The notes under the pieces: generated by a model
What the model was told of the DNA's origin: nothing
Seen by the model: only the letters and a program-made list of their open reading frames with translations
The model's database searches: none
From: Bacteroidales bacterium
Lineage (GTDB): Bacteria; Bacteroidota; Bacteroidia; Bacteroidales; UBA3824
Assembly: GCA_017651345.1 (NCBI GenBank)
Contig: JAGCDD010000289.1
Span: 1 to 33,349 of the forward strand
Direction: 5' to 3'
DNA length: 33,349 nt
In this document: positions 8,236-17,998 of the stretch, one piece after another
Layout: every line of letters begins with the position of its first letter
Position numbering within the stretch: the stretch's first letter is position 1
Program-made: the position numbers and the translations under genes

Positions 8236-8243
8236 TATATTTG
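8236..8243 (+). promoter_or_regulatory. -7 box of the AAA ATPase promoter
   Basis: TATATTTG matches TAnnTTTG and lies 31 nt before the ATG at 8275, directly next to the last copy of the AAACTGCAATTT element. Confidence 0.6.
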
Positions 8244-8274
8244 CAGCGTAAAAAATTTATAAAATCATGCCGCT

Positions 8275-9483
8275 ATGTTAGATTCAGAAGATGTAAAACC
8301 ACTGTTAAACGACTTTAACAGAAATCTTTACGCTACCAAAACCGTTTTTAAACGTTATCTCTACAATAAAATCAATTGGAATGCCCGCCTTATAGGTATC
8401 AAGGGAGCAAGAGGTGTTGGTAAAACCACTTTGATGCTACAATATATAAAGGAGAATTTCAAAAAACGCGAATCTGCTTTTTACGCCTCGTTAGACAATA
8501 TGTGGTTTAATAAGTACGATTTGGCAGATCTTATCGAATATCTTTACAACCACGGTGTTACAAATGTTTTTATTGACGAGGTTCACAAACTGAAAGATTG
8601 GCAACGTTATCTTAAAAACTTTTACGACAACTATCCCGATTTGAAGATTGTCTACACAGGTTCGGCTATGTTGGCAATAGACCACTCTAAGGCTGATTTG
8701 TCGCGGCGGCAAACACTTTATAATATGAACGGTCTTTCGTTTAGGGAGTATTTAGAGTTTAACGGCATTTTAAATGGTACACCTGTAACACTTGAAGATT
8801 TGTTGCAAAACCATATTGCTATTGCCGAACAGTATACTTCGTCCACAAATATACTGAGTCATTTTGCAGCATATCTACAAAAGGGTTATTATCCTTTTTT
8901 TAAAGAGGCAGGTCCCGATTATTACTCTCATCTTGCAGATATAGCACGAGTGGTGATTGATACCGATGTTCCTGCGGTGGAGGACGTGGAGTTTGCTACG
9001 CTTAGCAAGTTGAAACGTCTGCTGATGGTGGTGGCGGGAGCTTTGCCATTTGTGCCTAATATCTCTAAATTGTCGGAGCAGTTGCAAACATCGCGCGACT
9101 ATACAATCAAGATGCTCAACATTCTCGACCGCGCCGGATTGCTTATCTGCCTGAATTCTCCTGCTAAAACTTACAAGCACCTTGCAAGTCCGCAAAAAAT
9201 CTACCTCGATAATTCAAACATAATGTACGCGTTGAGTACCAATGTAGTTACTGGCACAGCCCGTGAAACTTTTTTTGCCAATCAGTTGAAAGTTAATCAC
9301 TCGCTGATGATACCTCAGGCAGGCGATTTTTTTGTGGACGAAAAATATACTTTTGAAGTTGGAGGCAACAAAAAGAGTTACCGTCAGATAGCCGATATGT
9401 CCGATAGTTTCCTCGCCGTTGACGATATGGCTGTGGGATGGTCTAACAGAATTCCGCTATGGCTTTTTGGGTGGATGTATTGA
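8275..9483 (+). CDS. AAA-family ATPase with DUF4143-type C-terminus
   Basis: A 402-residue cytoplasmic protein of the large prokaryotic ATPase group with an N-terminal AAA domain and a DUF4143-like C-terminus, whose role is unknown. Visible motifs: Walker A GARGVGKTT (44-52), Walker B NVFIDE (97-102), a sensor-like IVYTGSA (125-131), an arginine pair (144-145) and the family motif GLSFREYLEF (153-162). The middle is a winged-helix-like region (LSEQLQTSRDYTIKMLNILDRAGLL). The end has FFVDEKYTFEVGGNKKS, where the E-x-x-x-K spacing recalls a PD-(D/E)XK-like fold. Its promoter carries the repeat array described separately. It converges with the next gene, leaving 5 nt between the stops. Confidence 0.85.
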   Translation: MLDSEDVKPLLNDFNRNLYATKTVFKRYLYNKINWNARLIGIKGARGVGKTTLMLQYIKENFKKRESAFYASLDNMWFNKYDLADLIEYLYNHGVTNVFIDEVHKLKDWQRYLKNFYDNYPDLKIVYTGSAMLAIDHSKADLSRRQTLYNMNGLSFREYLEFNGILNGTPVTLEDLLQNHIAIAEQYTSSTNILSHFAAYLQKGYYPFFKEAGPDYYSHLADIARVVIDTDVPAVEDVEFATLSKLKRLLMVVAGALPFVPNISKLSEQLQTSRDYTIKMLNILDRAGLLICLNSPAKTYKHLASPQKIYLDNSNIMYALSTNVVTGTARETFFANQLKVNHSLMIPQAGDFFVDEKYTFEVGGNKKSYRQIADMSDSFLAVDDMAVGWSNRIPLWLFGWMY

Positions 9484-9488
9484 GTTAT

Positions 9489-10247
9489 TTAACTTTTTTC
9501 TTCCTCCTCTCCTTTGCTATCTTCTTCATCAAACTCTCTGAAAACCTTATCTACGCCTGATTTGCTGAGTTCTTTTTCGAGGTTGCGGATCATTTGTCCA
9601 AATTGGATGAAGGATACCATGCCGGCAATGGAGGCACATACAATGCACACTATCATATCAAACGATTCTAAAAGCACTTCGTGGGCTACAATAATGCCTG
9701 TCCATTTGATGCCCTGACGTATTGCGTTGACTATGAGGATTCTTGCTCCCGAACGCATCATTAGCATCGAAATCAATTTACGGATGGCAAATCCTGCGGC
9801 TGATTCAGCAATGGAGGTTTTGGCGGGAAGTCCGTATTTGCCAAGAAACCACATCAAAAACTTGATGTTTCGGCCAGTGCTCTGGTGATTGTTCCAAAAA
9901 TCGTCGCAACCGTACACATATAGTATTTTTTGTTCGGCGGCAAATGCAAGCAACTGAAACTGTGCCACATCTATTATTATCAAAAACAACGATGCCCATA
10001 TTGCCGAAGGTATCGTGGTGAGAAAGGTAATAAAAGCCGTAATTAAAGCCGATGATAATATAACCATGCGGCATTGCTTGGTTATCAATGATTTGTCTAT
10101 GGCTGAGGTTTCTACAACAGCAGTCCGCCGCTGAGTTCGCAAAAATTTCTGTTTCTCTATTCGCACAGGTTTCAAGCGGAACATCTGCTCTTTCAAGTTG
10201 TTGTACCGCTGAATAGTCCACAATAATGTTTTTTTAAATTTTGCCAT
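9489..10247 (-). CDS. Integral membrane protein of unknown function
   Basis: A 252-residue protein with a very basic N-terminus (residues 1-60), two hydrophobic segments at about 65-100, two or three weaker ones at about 145-215, and an acidic C-terminal tail (EFDEEDSKGEEEEKS). A stretch with Cys and aromatic residues (YVYGCDDFWNNHQSTGRNIKFLMWFLGKYGLP) separates the membrane parts. I do not recognise the family; the plan (basic cytosolic head, hydrophobic hairpins, amphipathic middle) is compatible with an inner-membrane protein. It is transcribed away from the ABC transporter gene, with which it shares a 91-bp divergent promoter region. Confidence 0.65.
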   Translation of the reverse strand: MAKFKKTLLWTIQRYNNLKEQMFRLKPVRIEKQKFLRTQRRTAVVETSAIDKSLITKQCRMVILSSALITAFITFLTTIPSAIWASLFLIIIDVAQFQLLAFAAEQKILYVYGCDDFWNNHQSTGRNIKFLMWFLGKYGLPAKTSIAESAAGFAIRKLISMLMMRSGARILIVNAIRQGIKWTGIIVAHEVLLESFDMIVCIVCASIAGMVSFIQFGQMIRNLEKELSKSGVDKVFREFDEEDSKGEEEEKS

Positions 10248-10288
10248 AACATTTGCATTGTTGCAAAAATGGTGCTAAAAAAAATTGT

Positions 10289-10296
10289 TATATTTG
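10289..10296 (+). promoter_or_regulatory. -7 box of the ABC transporter promoter
   Basis: TATATTTG matches TAnnTTTG, 42 nt before the ATG at 10339. The same gap must hold the promoter of the divergent membrane protein gene; a near-match CATTTTTG is seen on the other strand. Confidence 0.55.
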
Positions 10297-10338
10297 CACG
10301 TTATTTGTAACTACAAATTTCTGACCTAATAGCTGAAA

Positions 10339-13300
10339 ATGAACGAGAAGATACTTGACGCCCTGATGAGGCTGTTCGCACTTATCACCGACCGTGACGA
10401 CGGACGGCATACGCAGGACGCACGCAAAATTGTGTGCGCGTATCTGCAACGCCATCTTTCGTCTGATTTGGTAGAAAAGTTTCTCGTAAAATTCGACAAG
10501 TATCTCGACGAACAAGGTCTGAAAGACACCCGCAAGGAGAGCGAACGTAAACAAGTGTCGCTCAATAGTGTAAGGGTTTTGAAAATTTGCCGACAAATCA
10601 ATGAAGAACTGCATCAAAGAGAGAAGTTTATAGTGCTTGTCGAGTTGGTGGAATACGTTTATACCGACGGTATTATCAACGACATTGAGGTAGATTTTGT
10701 GCGCACTGTGAGCGATTCGTTTAATATCTCGCGCACTGATTTTCAGAATATTCTCGCACTTGTTAAAAACAATATTTTGGAGGCGGGCGACCTTCACAAT
10801 CTGCTCTTTATCGACGGCGGAAGCGAAACAGGAGGCGGAATCCATCATATTTGTTCGCAAGAGATGGACGGACGCATTCGCCTGCTTTATATCCATTCGG
10901 TTGATTTATTTGTATTTATCTATTCGGGACAGAAGACTCTCACCCTCAACGGTCGTGCTATCGAGCCTAACCGCGCCACTGTGTTTGGCAACGGCGGTAT
11001 TATTTCTGGTTCAAACATCGGAGTGATATACCACAGCGATGTGGCAGCTATTTTTCAGCAGTCGAAAACCAATACACGGGTGTCGTTTGCTGCCACCGAC
11101 CTTTCGTTTCATTATCAAGATAGCGACAACGGTTTGCAGCCGTTTAGTTTTTCGCTCGAATCAGGTGCGATGGTGGGCATTATGGGCGGAAGCGGAACAG
11201 GCAAAAGCACTCTGTTTAATGTACTTACAGGTAAATATCAACCCGAAACCGGCACTATTTATATCAATGGAGTGCCACTCGACCCTGCCGAAGAGAGCCA
11301 CGCTGGTGTGATTGGTCTTGTGCCGCAAGACGATATGCTTATTGAGGAACTCACTGTATATCAAAACCTTTATTATAATACATGCCTCTGTCTGGGCAAT
11401 CTTGGCGACGATGAGATAAAAAAACACGTTGACCGTTTGCTCAACGACCTCGACCTTTACGAAATCAAAGACCTCCGCGTGGGCACATCGCTTAATACAG
11501 TTATCAGCGGCGGCCAGCGTAAGCGATTGAATATAGCTCTCGAACTTGTGCGCGAACCTTCGGTTCTTTTTGTCGACGAGCCAACTTCGGGATTGAGTAG
11601 CACCGACTCTGAAATGGTAATGCAATTGCTTAAACAACAGACTGTTAAAGGTAAAATAGTAATAGTGAATATTCACCAACCATCGTCGGATATATTCAAA
11701 CTCTTTGATACTCTTTGGGTTATGGATAGGGGAGGATACGTTATTTACAACGGCAACCCCATTGAAGCCATATCGTATTTTAGGCGTATGAGCGGAATGG
11801 CTGATGCCGGCGAAAGCGAGTGCCCTGAGTGTGGTAATGTTGATAGTGAGCAGATTCTCAGTATTATAGAAAGCAAGGTGGTGAACCAATTTGGCAAGTA
11901 TACTCAAAAACGCAAAGTGACACCCGAAGAGTGGCACAATTATTACGACCGTTATCTTGCTTTCGACGCCGAACCTGTGTTGCCTATGCCAGTTTTGGAT
12001 CTTCCCGAAGAAAAATTCAAAATTCCATCGCGGCTGCGTCAGTTTGCTGTGTTTATAAAGCGAGATGTTTTGGCAAAACTCACTAATACTCAGTATCTTT
12101 TAATCACGTTTTTTGAGGCTCCGATTCTTGCATTTATTCTCGGATTTTTTACCAAATATATCAACGACGATGGGCAATATGTGTTTGCCGACAACAAAAA
12201 CCTGCCTGTATTCCTCTTTATGGTAATAGTGGTGGCGTTGTTTACGGGACTAACCTCGTCGGCAGAGGAGATTATCAAAGACCGGCGTATACTCGAACGC
12301 GAAAAGTTTCTCAATCTCAGTAGGTTTAGTTATATTGCAAGCAAGGTTGTGATAGTGTTTGCAATTTCGGCAGCGCAGACACTCTCGTTTGTGGTGGTGG
12401 CAAATATGATTCTCGAAATTCAAGGGATGACTATATCTTATTGGATAGTAATGTTTAGCGTGGCTTGTGCCGCCAATGTGCTTGGATTGATAATTTCGTC
12501 GGCGTTAGATTCGGTGATAGCAATTTATGTGCTTATACCGTTTGTGCTTGTACCTCAGATACTTTTGGGCGGTGCAATGATAGATTTCGACGATATTCAC
12601 GAAAGTGTGAGCGACAAAATCAACGTGCCTATAATTGGCGACCTGATGATTTCACGTTGGGGATACGAAGCTCTTGCTGTTGAGCAGTTTGCCAACAACC
12701 GCTACGAACGCGAGTTTCTCCAATTGGATATGGGCAAAAGCCATTGCATTTACCTTTCGGCATTTTTGATTCCAGAGTTAGAAAATATTACAAACCAATG
12801 TGTTAGCTCTTGCGGCGATCCTAACAAGCGTTACGATTTTGAAAACCTTCTTTTGATTCTTAAAAACGAGGTTAGTTATCTCAACTATCGTGACAAGAAT
12901 TTCAACTATCCGCATATCGACAAGTTAGAGCCTTACTCATTTACCACTATGGACGGTCTCAACTTGCTCAAATACCTTGGTGAAAGACGATTATTCCTCA
13001 ACACCGTCGCCGATTCTCTCAACATTCTTCGCGAACAAAAAATTTCGCAAATAGAAGACAGCCTCGGTACGCAGGGATTTTTGAAATTTAAGCAAGATTA
13101 TTACAACGACCGTCTTGCCGAAGTGGTACTCAATAAGATGGCATTGAAAAAGATCTATTTTTCGCCAAAACATAGGCTTATTCAGAAAAAAGATCCCATT
13201 TTTATGTATCCTGTTTCTGATATTGGCAGGGCTCATTTTTTTGCTCCCGTAAAGATAATCCTCAACCATAAGTTCCCCACATATTGGTTTAATATTGCGG

Positions 13301-13431
13301 TGATGTGGATAGTGTCGGCGGTGCTGTTTGTGCTGCTCCTGTTCGACTTGCCGCGCAAAATGATGTCTATTTTTAATACTAACCCCAAAAAGACCATTCT
13401 CGGTTTTTATCAAAAACGTTTGTCGAAATGA
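10339..13431 (+). CDS. ABCG-like ABC transporter with fused N-terminal regulatory domains
   Basis: A 1030-residue protein with ATPase and membrane parts in one chain, ATPase first as in the ABCG (white) type. Residues 1-150 are helical and resemble TerB-like modules. Residues about 180-240 form a small beta domain (FVFIYSGQKTLTLNGRAIEP) that could be FHA-like. The ATPase spans about 245-480: Walker A GGSGTGKST (283-291), Q-loop VPQDD (328-332), signature ISGGQRKR (389-396), Walker B VLFVDEP (409-415). A CPECGN motif follows near 496. The remainder is an ABC-2-type membrane domain with a large extracytoplasmic loop (about 790-970) and a last helix near 990-1015. Its stop overlaps the next start by 4 nt (ATGA), suggesting one operon. 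The substrate is unknown. Confidence 0.9.
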   Translation: MNEKILDALMRLFALITDRDDGRHTQDARKIVCAYLQRHLSSDLVEKFLVKFDKYLDEQGLKDTRKESERKQVSLNSVRVLKICRQINEELHQREKFIVLVELVEYVYTDGIINDIEVDFVRTVSDSFNISRTDFQNILALVKNNILEAGDLHNLLFIDGGSETGGGIHHICSQEMDGRIRLLYIHSVDLFVFIYSGQKTLTLNGRAIEPNRATVFGNGGIISGSNIGVIYHSDVAAIFQQSKTNTRVSFAATDLSFHYQDSDNGLQPFSFSLESGAMVGIMGGSGTGKSTLFNVLTGKYQPETGTIYINGVPLDPAEESHAGVIGLVPQDDMLIEELTVYQNLYYNTCLCLGNLGDDEIKKHVDRLLNDLDLYEIKDLRVGTSLNTVISGGQRKRLNIALELVREPSVLFVDEPTSGLSSTDSEMVMQLLKQQTVKGKIVIVNIHQPSSDIFKLFDTLWVMDRGGYVIYNGNPIEAISYFRRMSGMADAGESECPECGNVDSEQILSIIESKVVNQFGKYTQKRKVTPEEWHNYYDRYLAFDAEPVLPMPVLDLPEEKFKIPSRLRQFAVFIKRDVLAKLTNTQYLLITFFEAPILAFILGFFTKYINDDGQYVFADNKNLPVFLFMVIVVALFTGLTSSAEEIIKDRRILEREKFLNLSRFSYIASKVVIVFAISAAQTLSFVVVANMILEIQGMTISYWIVMFSVACAANVLGLIISSALDSVIAIYVLIPFVLVPQILLGGAMIDFDDIHESVSDKINVPIIGDLMISRWGYEALAVEQFANNRYEREFLQLDMGKSHCIYLSAFLIPELENITNQCVSSCGDPNKRYDFENLLLILKNEVSYLNYRDKNFNYPHIDKLEPYSFTTMDGLNLLKYLGERRLFLNTVADSLNILREQKISQIEDSLGTQGFLKFKQDYYNDRLAEVVLNKMALKKIYFSPKHRLIQKKDPIFMYPVSDIGRAHFFAPVKIILNHKFPTYWFNIAVMWIVSAVLFVLLLFDLPRKMMSIFNTNPKKTILGFYQKRLSK

Positions 13432-14513
13432 AAAAACTTCTACTCTCCTTAGCTTTTGCTGTAATCTGCGCCGCTGGTTTTGCGCAAAAATTTGTTAGCG
13501 TTACCGACCCAAATGTGCTTATCGAAGGTCGCTATGTAGCCAACAGCGGCAGTGCAAGTTTCAGTTACCCCGGAACAGCTTTTTCTATTTGGTTTACAGG
13601 TAGTTCGTGTCGTGTGCAGTTGAAACCCTCGGCTGGATATTTTGTTAAGAGCGTTGACGGAGGCACTTATCAAAAATTCGACACTTACAATGGTTCGTCA
13701 GAGCCGTTTACCGAAATAACCCTTGCTGAAAACCTTCCCGCAGGTAATCACTCGGTAAGGATAATGCTCATTTCCGAAGGCATTTTTTGTAGTCCCGAAA
13801 TCAAGGGTTTTGTTGTCGACAACAATGCCAAGGTGTTGAAACCTGTGCGCAAGAAACTTAAAATTGAGTTTATCGGCAATTCTATCACCTGCGGCTACGG
13901 CGTGGAGGCCAACAATCCCGAAGAACATTTTGCCGACAGCACAAGCAATTTTGCCAAATCGTTTGCCGGCATTACCGCCAAAACTCTCGACGCTGAAACA
14001 ATGGTGGTAGCACGCTCAGGTATAGGAGTTTACCGCAACTACAACGATAATCCCGCTGGCTCGGAATGGCCTATGCCCCGTGTTTACGAATATGCTTTGA
14101 TTAACGACACCGTTACTAAATGGGCTTTCACTGATTCTAAACCTGATGTAGTGGTAGTTTGCTTGGGTACAAATGATTTAAGCACTCCGGGATACGATAA
14201 GGAAAAATTTACAGTGGCATACGTTGCCTTTATTAAATCTATTCGCAAACATTATCCAACAGCTAAAATAGTAATGTGCAATAGTCCTATGCTGCATTAC
14301 GAGGATGGTCAGTTGCTTAGCGACGCCATCACCAACACAATGACAACTCTTTTCCGCCAAAACGATTCGCGGCTTTATCGTTTTGATTTTCAAGAGCAAG
14401 ACGACTCTCTTGGCTATGGTGCTGATTATCATCCTTCTGCTAAACGTCAAAGCGACAATGCAAGGTATCTTTCATATTTTATTCAAACAAGTGTGCTTGG
14501 AAAAAAGAAGTAA
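13428..14513 (+). CDS. Secreted CE2-like SGNH esterase
   Basis: A 361-residue exported hydrolase, signal peptide 1-20 (cleavage after FAQ). Residues about 25-135 form a jelly-roll domain like the N-terminus of carbohydrate esterase family 2. Residues about 143-361 are an SGNH/GDSL domain. Catalytic elements are visible: nucleophile Ser152 in EFIGNSITCGYG, Gly199 in ARSGIGV, Asn249 in LGTNDLS, and the Asp333-x-His335 pair in ADYHPS. CE2 enzymes remove acetyl groups from polysaccharides, so the likely role is deacetylation of a glycan in the periplasm or at the surface. The start overlaps the ABC transporter stop (ATGA), so the two are translationally coupled. Confidence 0.88.
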   Translation: MKKLLLSLAFAVICAAGFAQKFVSVTDPNVLIEGRYVANSGSASFSYPGTAFSIWFTGSSCRVQLKPSAGYFVKSVDGGTYQKFDTYNGSSEPFTEITLAENLPAGNHSVRIMLISEGIFCSPEIKGFVVDNNAKVLKPVRKKLKIEFIGNSITCGYGVEANNPEEHFADSTSNFAKSFAGITAKTLDAETMVVARSGIGVYRNYNDNPAGSEWPMPRVYEYALINDTVTKWAFTDSKPDVVVVCLGTNDLSTPGYDKEKFTVAYVAFIKSIRKHYPTAKIVMCNSPMLHYEDGQLLSDAITNTMTTLFRQNDSRLYRFDFQEQDDSLGYGADYHPSAKRQSDNARYLSYFIQTSVLGKKK

Positions 14514-14541
14514 AATAATAGGTATTAATAAAAATATACTA

Positions 14542-14549
14542 TACCTTTG
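14542..14549 (+). promoter_or_regulatory. -7 box of the GT117 gene promoter
   Basis: TACCTTTG matches TAnnTTTG, 24 nt before the ATG at 14574, indicating a new transcription start after the ABC/esterase pair. Confidence 0.6.
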
Positions 14550-14573
14550 CACCTTGATTCAAAAACATAAAGT

Positions 14574-17500
14574 ATGAAAAATTTTCAATTTGTTGATAAA
14601 ATAGCAGGGTGGGCGGTGTTTGCCGTGGCTACGCTGTGCTATATACTTACTATTGAGCCAACTGCAAGTTTTTGGGATTGCGGCGAATTTATAGTTACCG
14701 CATTCCGCCAAGAAGTGGGACACCCGCCGGGAGCACCTCTCTTTATGATTCTCGGACGTTTCTTCTCGCTTTTTGCTTTTGGTGATGTTACCAAAGTGCC
14801 AGTTATGATTAACTGTATGAGCGCGTTGGCATCGGGATTCACCGTTTTGTTCCTCTATTGGAGCATTACCCATATCGCTAAACGAATAATTTGCGGATAC
14901 AGCAATCAAGTGCCTATGGCTAAGGCCGTTTTAATAATGGGTTGCGGCATTGTAGGTGCTTTGAGTTTTGCATTTACCGACACATTCTGGTTTTCGGCAG
15001 TGGAAGGCGAGGTTTACGCTATGTCGAGCTTGTTTACCGCTGTGGTTTTCTGGTGCATACTTAAATGGGAAGAATGCGCCGACGAACCTTACGCCAACCG
15101 ATGGCTTGTGCTTATCGCTTATCTGATGGGTCTGTCGATTGGTGTGCATTTGCTTAACTTGTTGGCAGTTCCGGCAATTGTGTTTGTATACTATTTCAAA
15201 AAATACAAAACCGACGTTAAAGGCGTTATTAAAGCCTTTGTGATTTCTACACTGATACTTGGAGGCATACTTTATATAATAATACCCGGAGTAGTTTGGG
15301 TAGCGTCGATGTTTGAACTGATGTTTACCAACGGCTTTGGTGCTCCATACAACACTGGCACAATTATTTACGCTATTCTTGGCTTGGGTGCGCTTGTGTT
15401 TGGTCTTTATTACACCTACAAAAAGGCAAAACCAGTTCTCAATACCATAATTCTCTGTGTAACAGTTATTATTATTGGTTACTCGTCGTTTGCAATGATA
15501 TGCATACGAAGCGCAGCCGACCCGCCTATGGACGAAAACAACCCAAATAATGTGTTCTCGCTTCAATCGTATCTCAATCGTGAACAGTATGGCGACCGTC
15601 CGCTCGTTTCGGGTGAGTATTTCAATTCGCCTTTGATAAGTTACGAAAACGGAAGTCCCACATATATTCAGCGCAACGACCGTTACGAAGTGGTAGATTA
15701 CAAATCCATTAGACATTACGACCCCGAAAGCACTACTGTTTTCCCGCGTATGTATAGTCCTGATCCGACGCATATTAGAGGTTATAAATATTGGGCTGAT
15801 ATCGAAAACACCGACATTAAGCCAACTTTTGCCCAAAACCTTAAATTCTTCTTTAATTATCAGATTGGATACATGTATCTTAGATACTTTATGTGGAATT
15901 TTGTAGGACGGCAAAACGATATTCATGGCAACGATCGTAATGTGATGAACGGCAACTGGATTTCGGGTATAAGTTTTATCGACAATGCCCGCCTTGGCAA
16001 TCAAGACCTCTTGCCCGACTATATCAAAGAAAACAAAGGTAACAATAAGTATTTCTTTATTCCGCTGATTCTGGCTATCTTAGGAATGATATTTATGCTT
16101 CGCGAAAATAAAGAAGGCAAAAACTATTTTTGGGTGGTGATGCTCTTCTTTATCTTTACTGGTGTGGCAATTATCGTTTACCTCAACCAAACTCCCTATC
16201 AGCCTCGCGAAAGGGATTACTCTTTTGCCGGATCGTTTTATGCATTTGCAATTTATATCGGCTTAGGTGTAGCGTTCCTTTATAAGGCACTTGAAAACAA
16301 GTTGAAAGATAATACCTTAGTTGCATGTGCGGTTTCTGTTATCTGCCTTGTTTCGCCGGTGCTTTTGGCATGTCAAAACTGGGACGACCACGACCGTTCG
16401 TACCGATACACTGCACGTGATTTTGCCAAAAACTATCTTGATTCGTGCGAGCCAAACGCCATTCTCTTTACCAACGGCGACAACGATACATTCCCGCTTT
16501 GGTATGTTCAGGAGGTGGAAGGCTACCGTACCGACGTGCGTGTGGTAAACCTTGCTTATATCAATACCGACTGGTATGCCGACCAAATGAAACGTCGTGC
16601 CTACGAGTCTGCTCCGCTGCCCATTAGCCTTACTCACGATCAATATGTGGCTGGCACGCGCGACCTTGTGTATTACAGCAAGCAGGATGCTCTTTTGGTA
16701 AACGAAAAATTTGAGGCTAATGCCGAATTTAAACCTATCTACGAGCAGTTGTACAATAGTTTGGTTAATATACTTTCTAATTCTGACTTTAAAACCAAAC
16801 ATCAAGCCGACTACGAGGCTATTGTTAACCGTCAAGTGGGACAGTTTTCTAAATTTGCTGCATTGGTTAACACATTGAATACCAATCCTCAACAATACGG
16901 TATTAATAGCGATGCAATAAAACAGTTGAAAACCTCTACCGATGCGCTTTTGCGTCAGGTTTGCGATGCTCATGCACCTTTGAAGAGTGTAATTTCGTTT
17001 ATTGCCGACGATAGCGATTATTCTAAACTAACATCTCAAGGTGGCGAAAAAACTGATTTTGCTCCTACATTTAAGTTTTTGCTTCCTGTTGATAAAAAGA
17101 AAGTTATCGAAAACGGAACTGTACCCGTTGAAGATTCTGCATTAATAGTGGACGCTGTAAAATGGACTCACCCCGGCAACTATATCCGCAAAGGTCAGTT
17201 GATGGTGCTGGATATTCTGGCTCAAAACAATTGGGAACGTCCTGTATATTTTGCAATTACAGTTGGAAGTGAATCGTATCAAAACCTTGATGCTTATTTC
17301 CGTCTTGATGGTTTCACTTACCGCATAGTTCCGATTAAAACCACAAGCGACAACGGCGACAAGGGCTCTATCAATTCTGATATCCTTTACAAGAATGTGA
17401 TGGAGAAATTTCAATGGGGCGGCATCAACGACCCGCGAGTTTATCTCGACGAAAACAACCTGCGTATGTTGATGAACGTTAAGAACAATTTCCTCCGCCT

Positions 17501-17996
17501 TGCATCAAAACTTATCAACCAAGGCAAAACCGATAAGGCTCGTCAAGTATTGGCAAAATGCTATGAGGTGATGCCGTTTGAGTGCGTTGCGCCATCGTTT
17601 TATGATATTTTCCTTGCCGACCTTTATTACCGTATGGGCGACAATGATAAGGCTCGCGAAATAATTGACGTTGTGGTTAATCAAACGTGTCAAGAACTTG
17701 TATATTTCAACTCGCTCAGCGAAGAGCAAGTGGCAACAGTGCAGGAAGACCGTTACCGTGCTGCCGCTTTTTCGCACGAGATTGTGCGCATTATGAGCGA
17801 AAATCACGACACAGAAAATGCCCGTGCATACGCTAAGAAGTTTGCCGACATTATTGCCACATACCCCGAAATTGTTAAGTTTGAGAGTATGGATATGAAC
17901 TCGCCAGCGTTTAGTCAATGGTATCAGACTTTGCCGCAAAACCGTCAGCAGTTGATTGCCATCTATCTCTTTTTGTGCGATCCTAATCAGTTGTAA
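14574..17996 (+). CDS. DUF2723 (GT117) membrane glycosyltransferase
   Basis: An 1140-residue polytopic membrane protein. The first 60 residues hold the DUF2723 hallmark: a helix, then IEPTASFWDCGEF and HPPGAPLFMILGRFFSLFA. This matches the GT-C-type family GT117, proposed to act like protein O-mannosyltransferases in Bacteroidota; the acidic residues after FWDCGE are the expected catalytic or lipid-phosphate contacts. About a dozen hydrophobic segments lie in residues 10-600, including TGVAIIVYLNQTPYQPRERDYSFAGSFYAFAIY. The soluble C-terminal half (about 600-1140) contains CEPNAILFTNGDNDTFPLWYVQ and a helical, TPR-like end (RLASKLINQGKTDKARQVLAKC). A role in glycosylation of exported proteins is inferred from the family. 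The next gene starts 2 nt after its stop. Confidence 0.93.
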   Translation: MKNFQFVDKIAGWAVFAVATLCYILTIEPTASFWDCGEFIVTAFRQEVGHPPGAPLFMILGRFFSLFAFGDVTKVPVMINCMSALASGFTVLFLYWSITHIAKRIICGYSNQVPMAKAVLIMGCGIVGALSFAFTDTFWFSAVEGEVYAMSSLFTAVVFWCILKWEECADEPYANRWLVLIAYLMGLSIGVHLLNLLAVPAIVFVYYFKKYKTDVKGVIKAFVISTLILGGILYIIIPGVVWVASMFELMFTNGFGAPYNTGTIIYAILGLGALVFGLYYTYKKAKPVLNTIILCVTVIIIGYSSFAMICIRSAADPPMDENNPNNVFSLQSYLNREQYGDRPLVSGEYFNSPLISYENGSPTYIQRNDRYEVVDYKSIRHYDPESTTVFPRMYSPDPTHIRGYKYWADIENTDIKPTFAQNLKFFFNYQIGYMYLRYFMWNFVGRQNDIHGNDRNVMNGNWISGISFIDNARLGNQDLLPDYIKENKGNNKYFFIPLILAILGMIFMLRENKEGKNYFWVVMLFFIFTGVAIIVYLNQTPYQPRERDYSFAGSFYAFAIYIGLGVAFLYKALENKLKDNTLVACAVSVICLVSPVLLACQNWDDHDRSYRYTARDFAKNYLDSCEPNAILFTNGDNDTFPLWYVQEVEGYRTDVRVVNLAYINTDWYADQMKRRAYESAPLPISLTHDQYVAGTRDLVYYSKQDALLVNEKFEANAEFKPIYEQLYNSLVNILSNSDFKTKHQADYEAIVNRQVGQFSKFAALVNTLNTNPQQYGINSDAIKQLKTSTDALLRQVCDAHAPLKSVISFIADDSDYSKLTSQGGEKTDFAPTFKFLLPVDKKKVIENGTVPVEDSALIVDAVKWTHPGNYIRKGQLMVLDILAQNNWERPVYFAITVGSESYQNLDAYFRLDGFTYRIVPIKTTSDNGDKGSINSDILYKNVMEKFQWGGINDPRVYLDENNLRMLMNVKNNFLRLASKLINQGKTDKARQVLAKCYEVMPFECVAPSFYDIFLADLYYRMGDNDKAREIIDVVVNQTCQELVYFNSLSEEQVATVQEDRYRAAAFSHEIVRIMSENHDTENARAYAKKFADIIATYPEIVKFESMDMNSPAFSQWYQTLPQNRQQLIAIYLFLCDPNQL

Positions 17997-17998
17997 GT

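Noticed and set aside
9484..9502. Terminator between the convergent AAA ATPase and membrane protein genes
   Set aside because: AGTTA and TAACT could pair and a T-run follows, but a 5-bp AT-rich stem with a 2-nt loop is too weak to call.
10288..10896. 202-residue minus-strand frame over the ABC transporter start, and a similar frame at 11161-11937
   Set aside because: Both lie antisense to conserved transporter motifs and give low-complexity proteins with no recognisable domain.
14931..16004. 357-residue minus-strand frame inside the GT117 gene
   Set aside because: It is antisense to conserved membrane segments of the glycosyltransferase and rich in Tyr, Asn, Lys and His as expected for a shadow frame.
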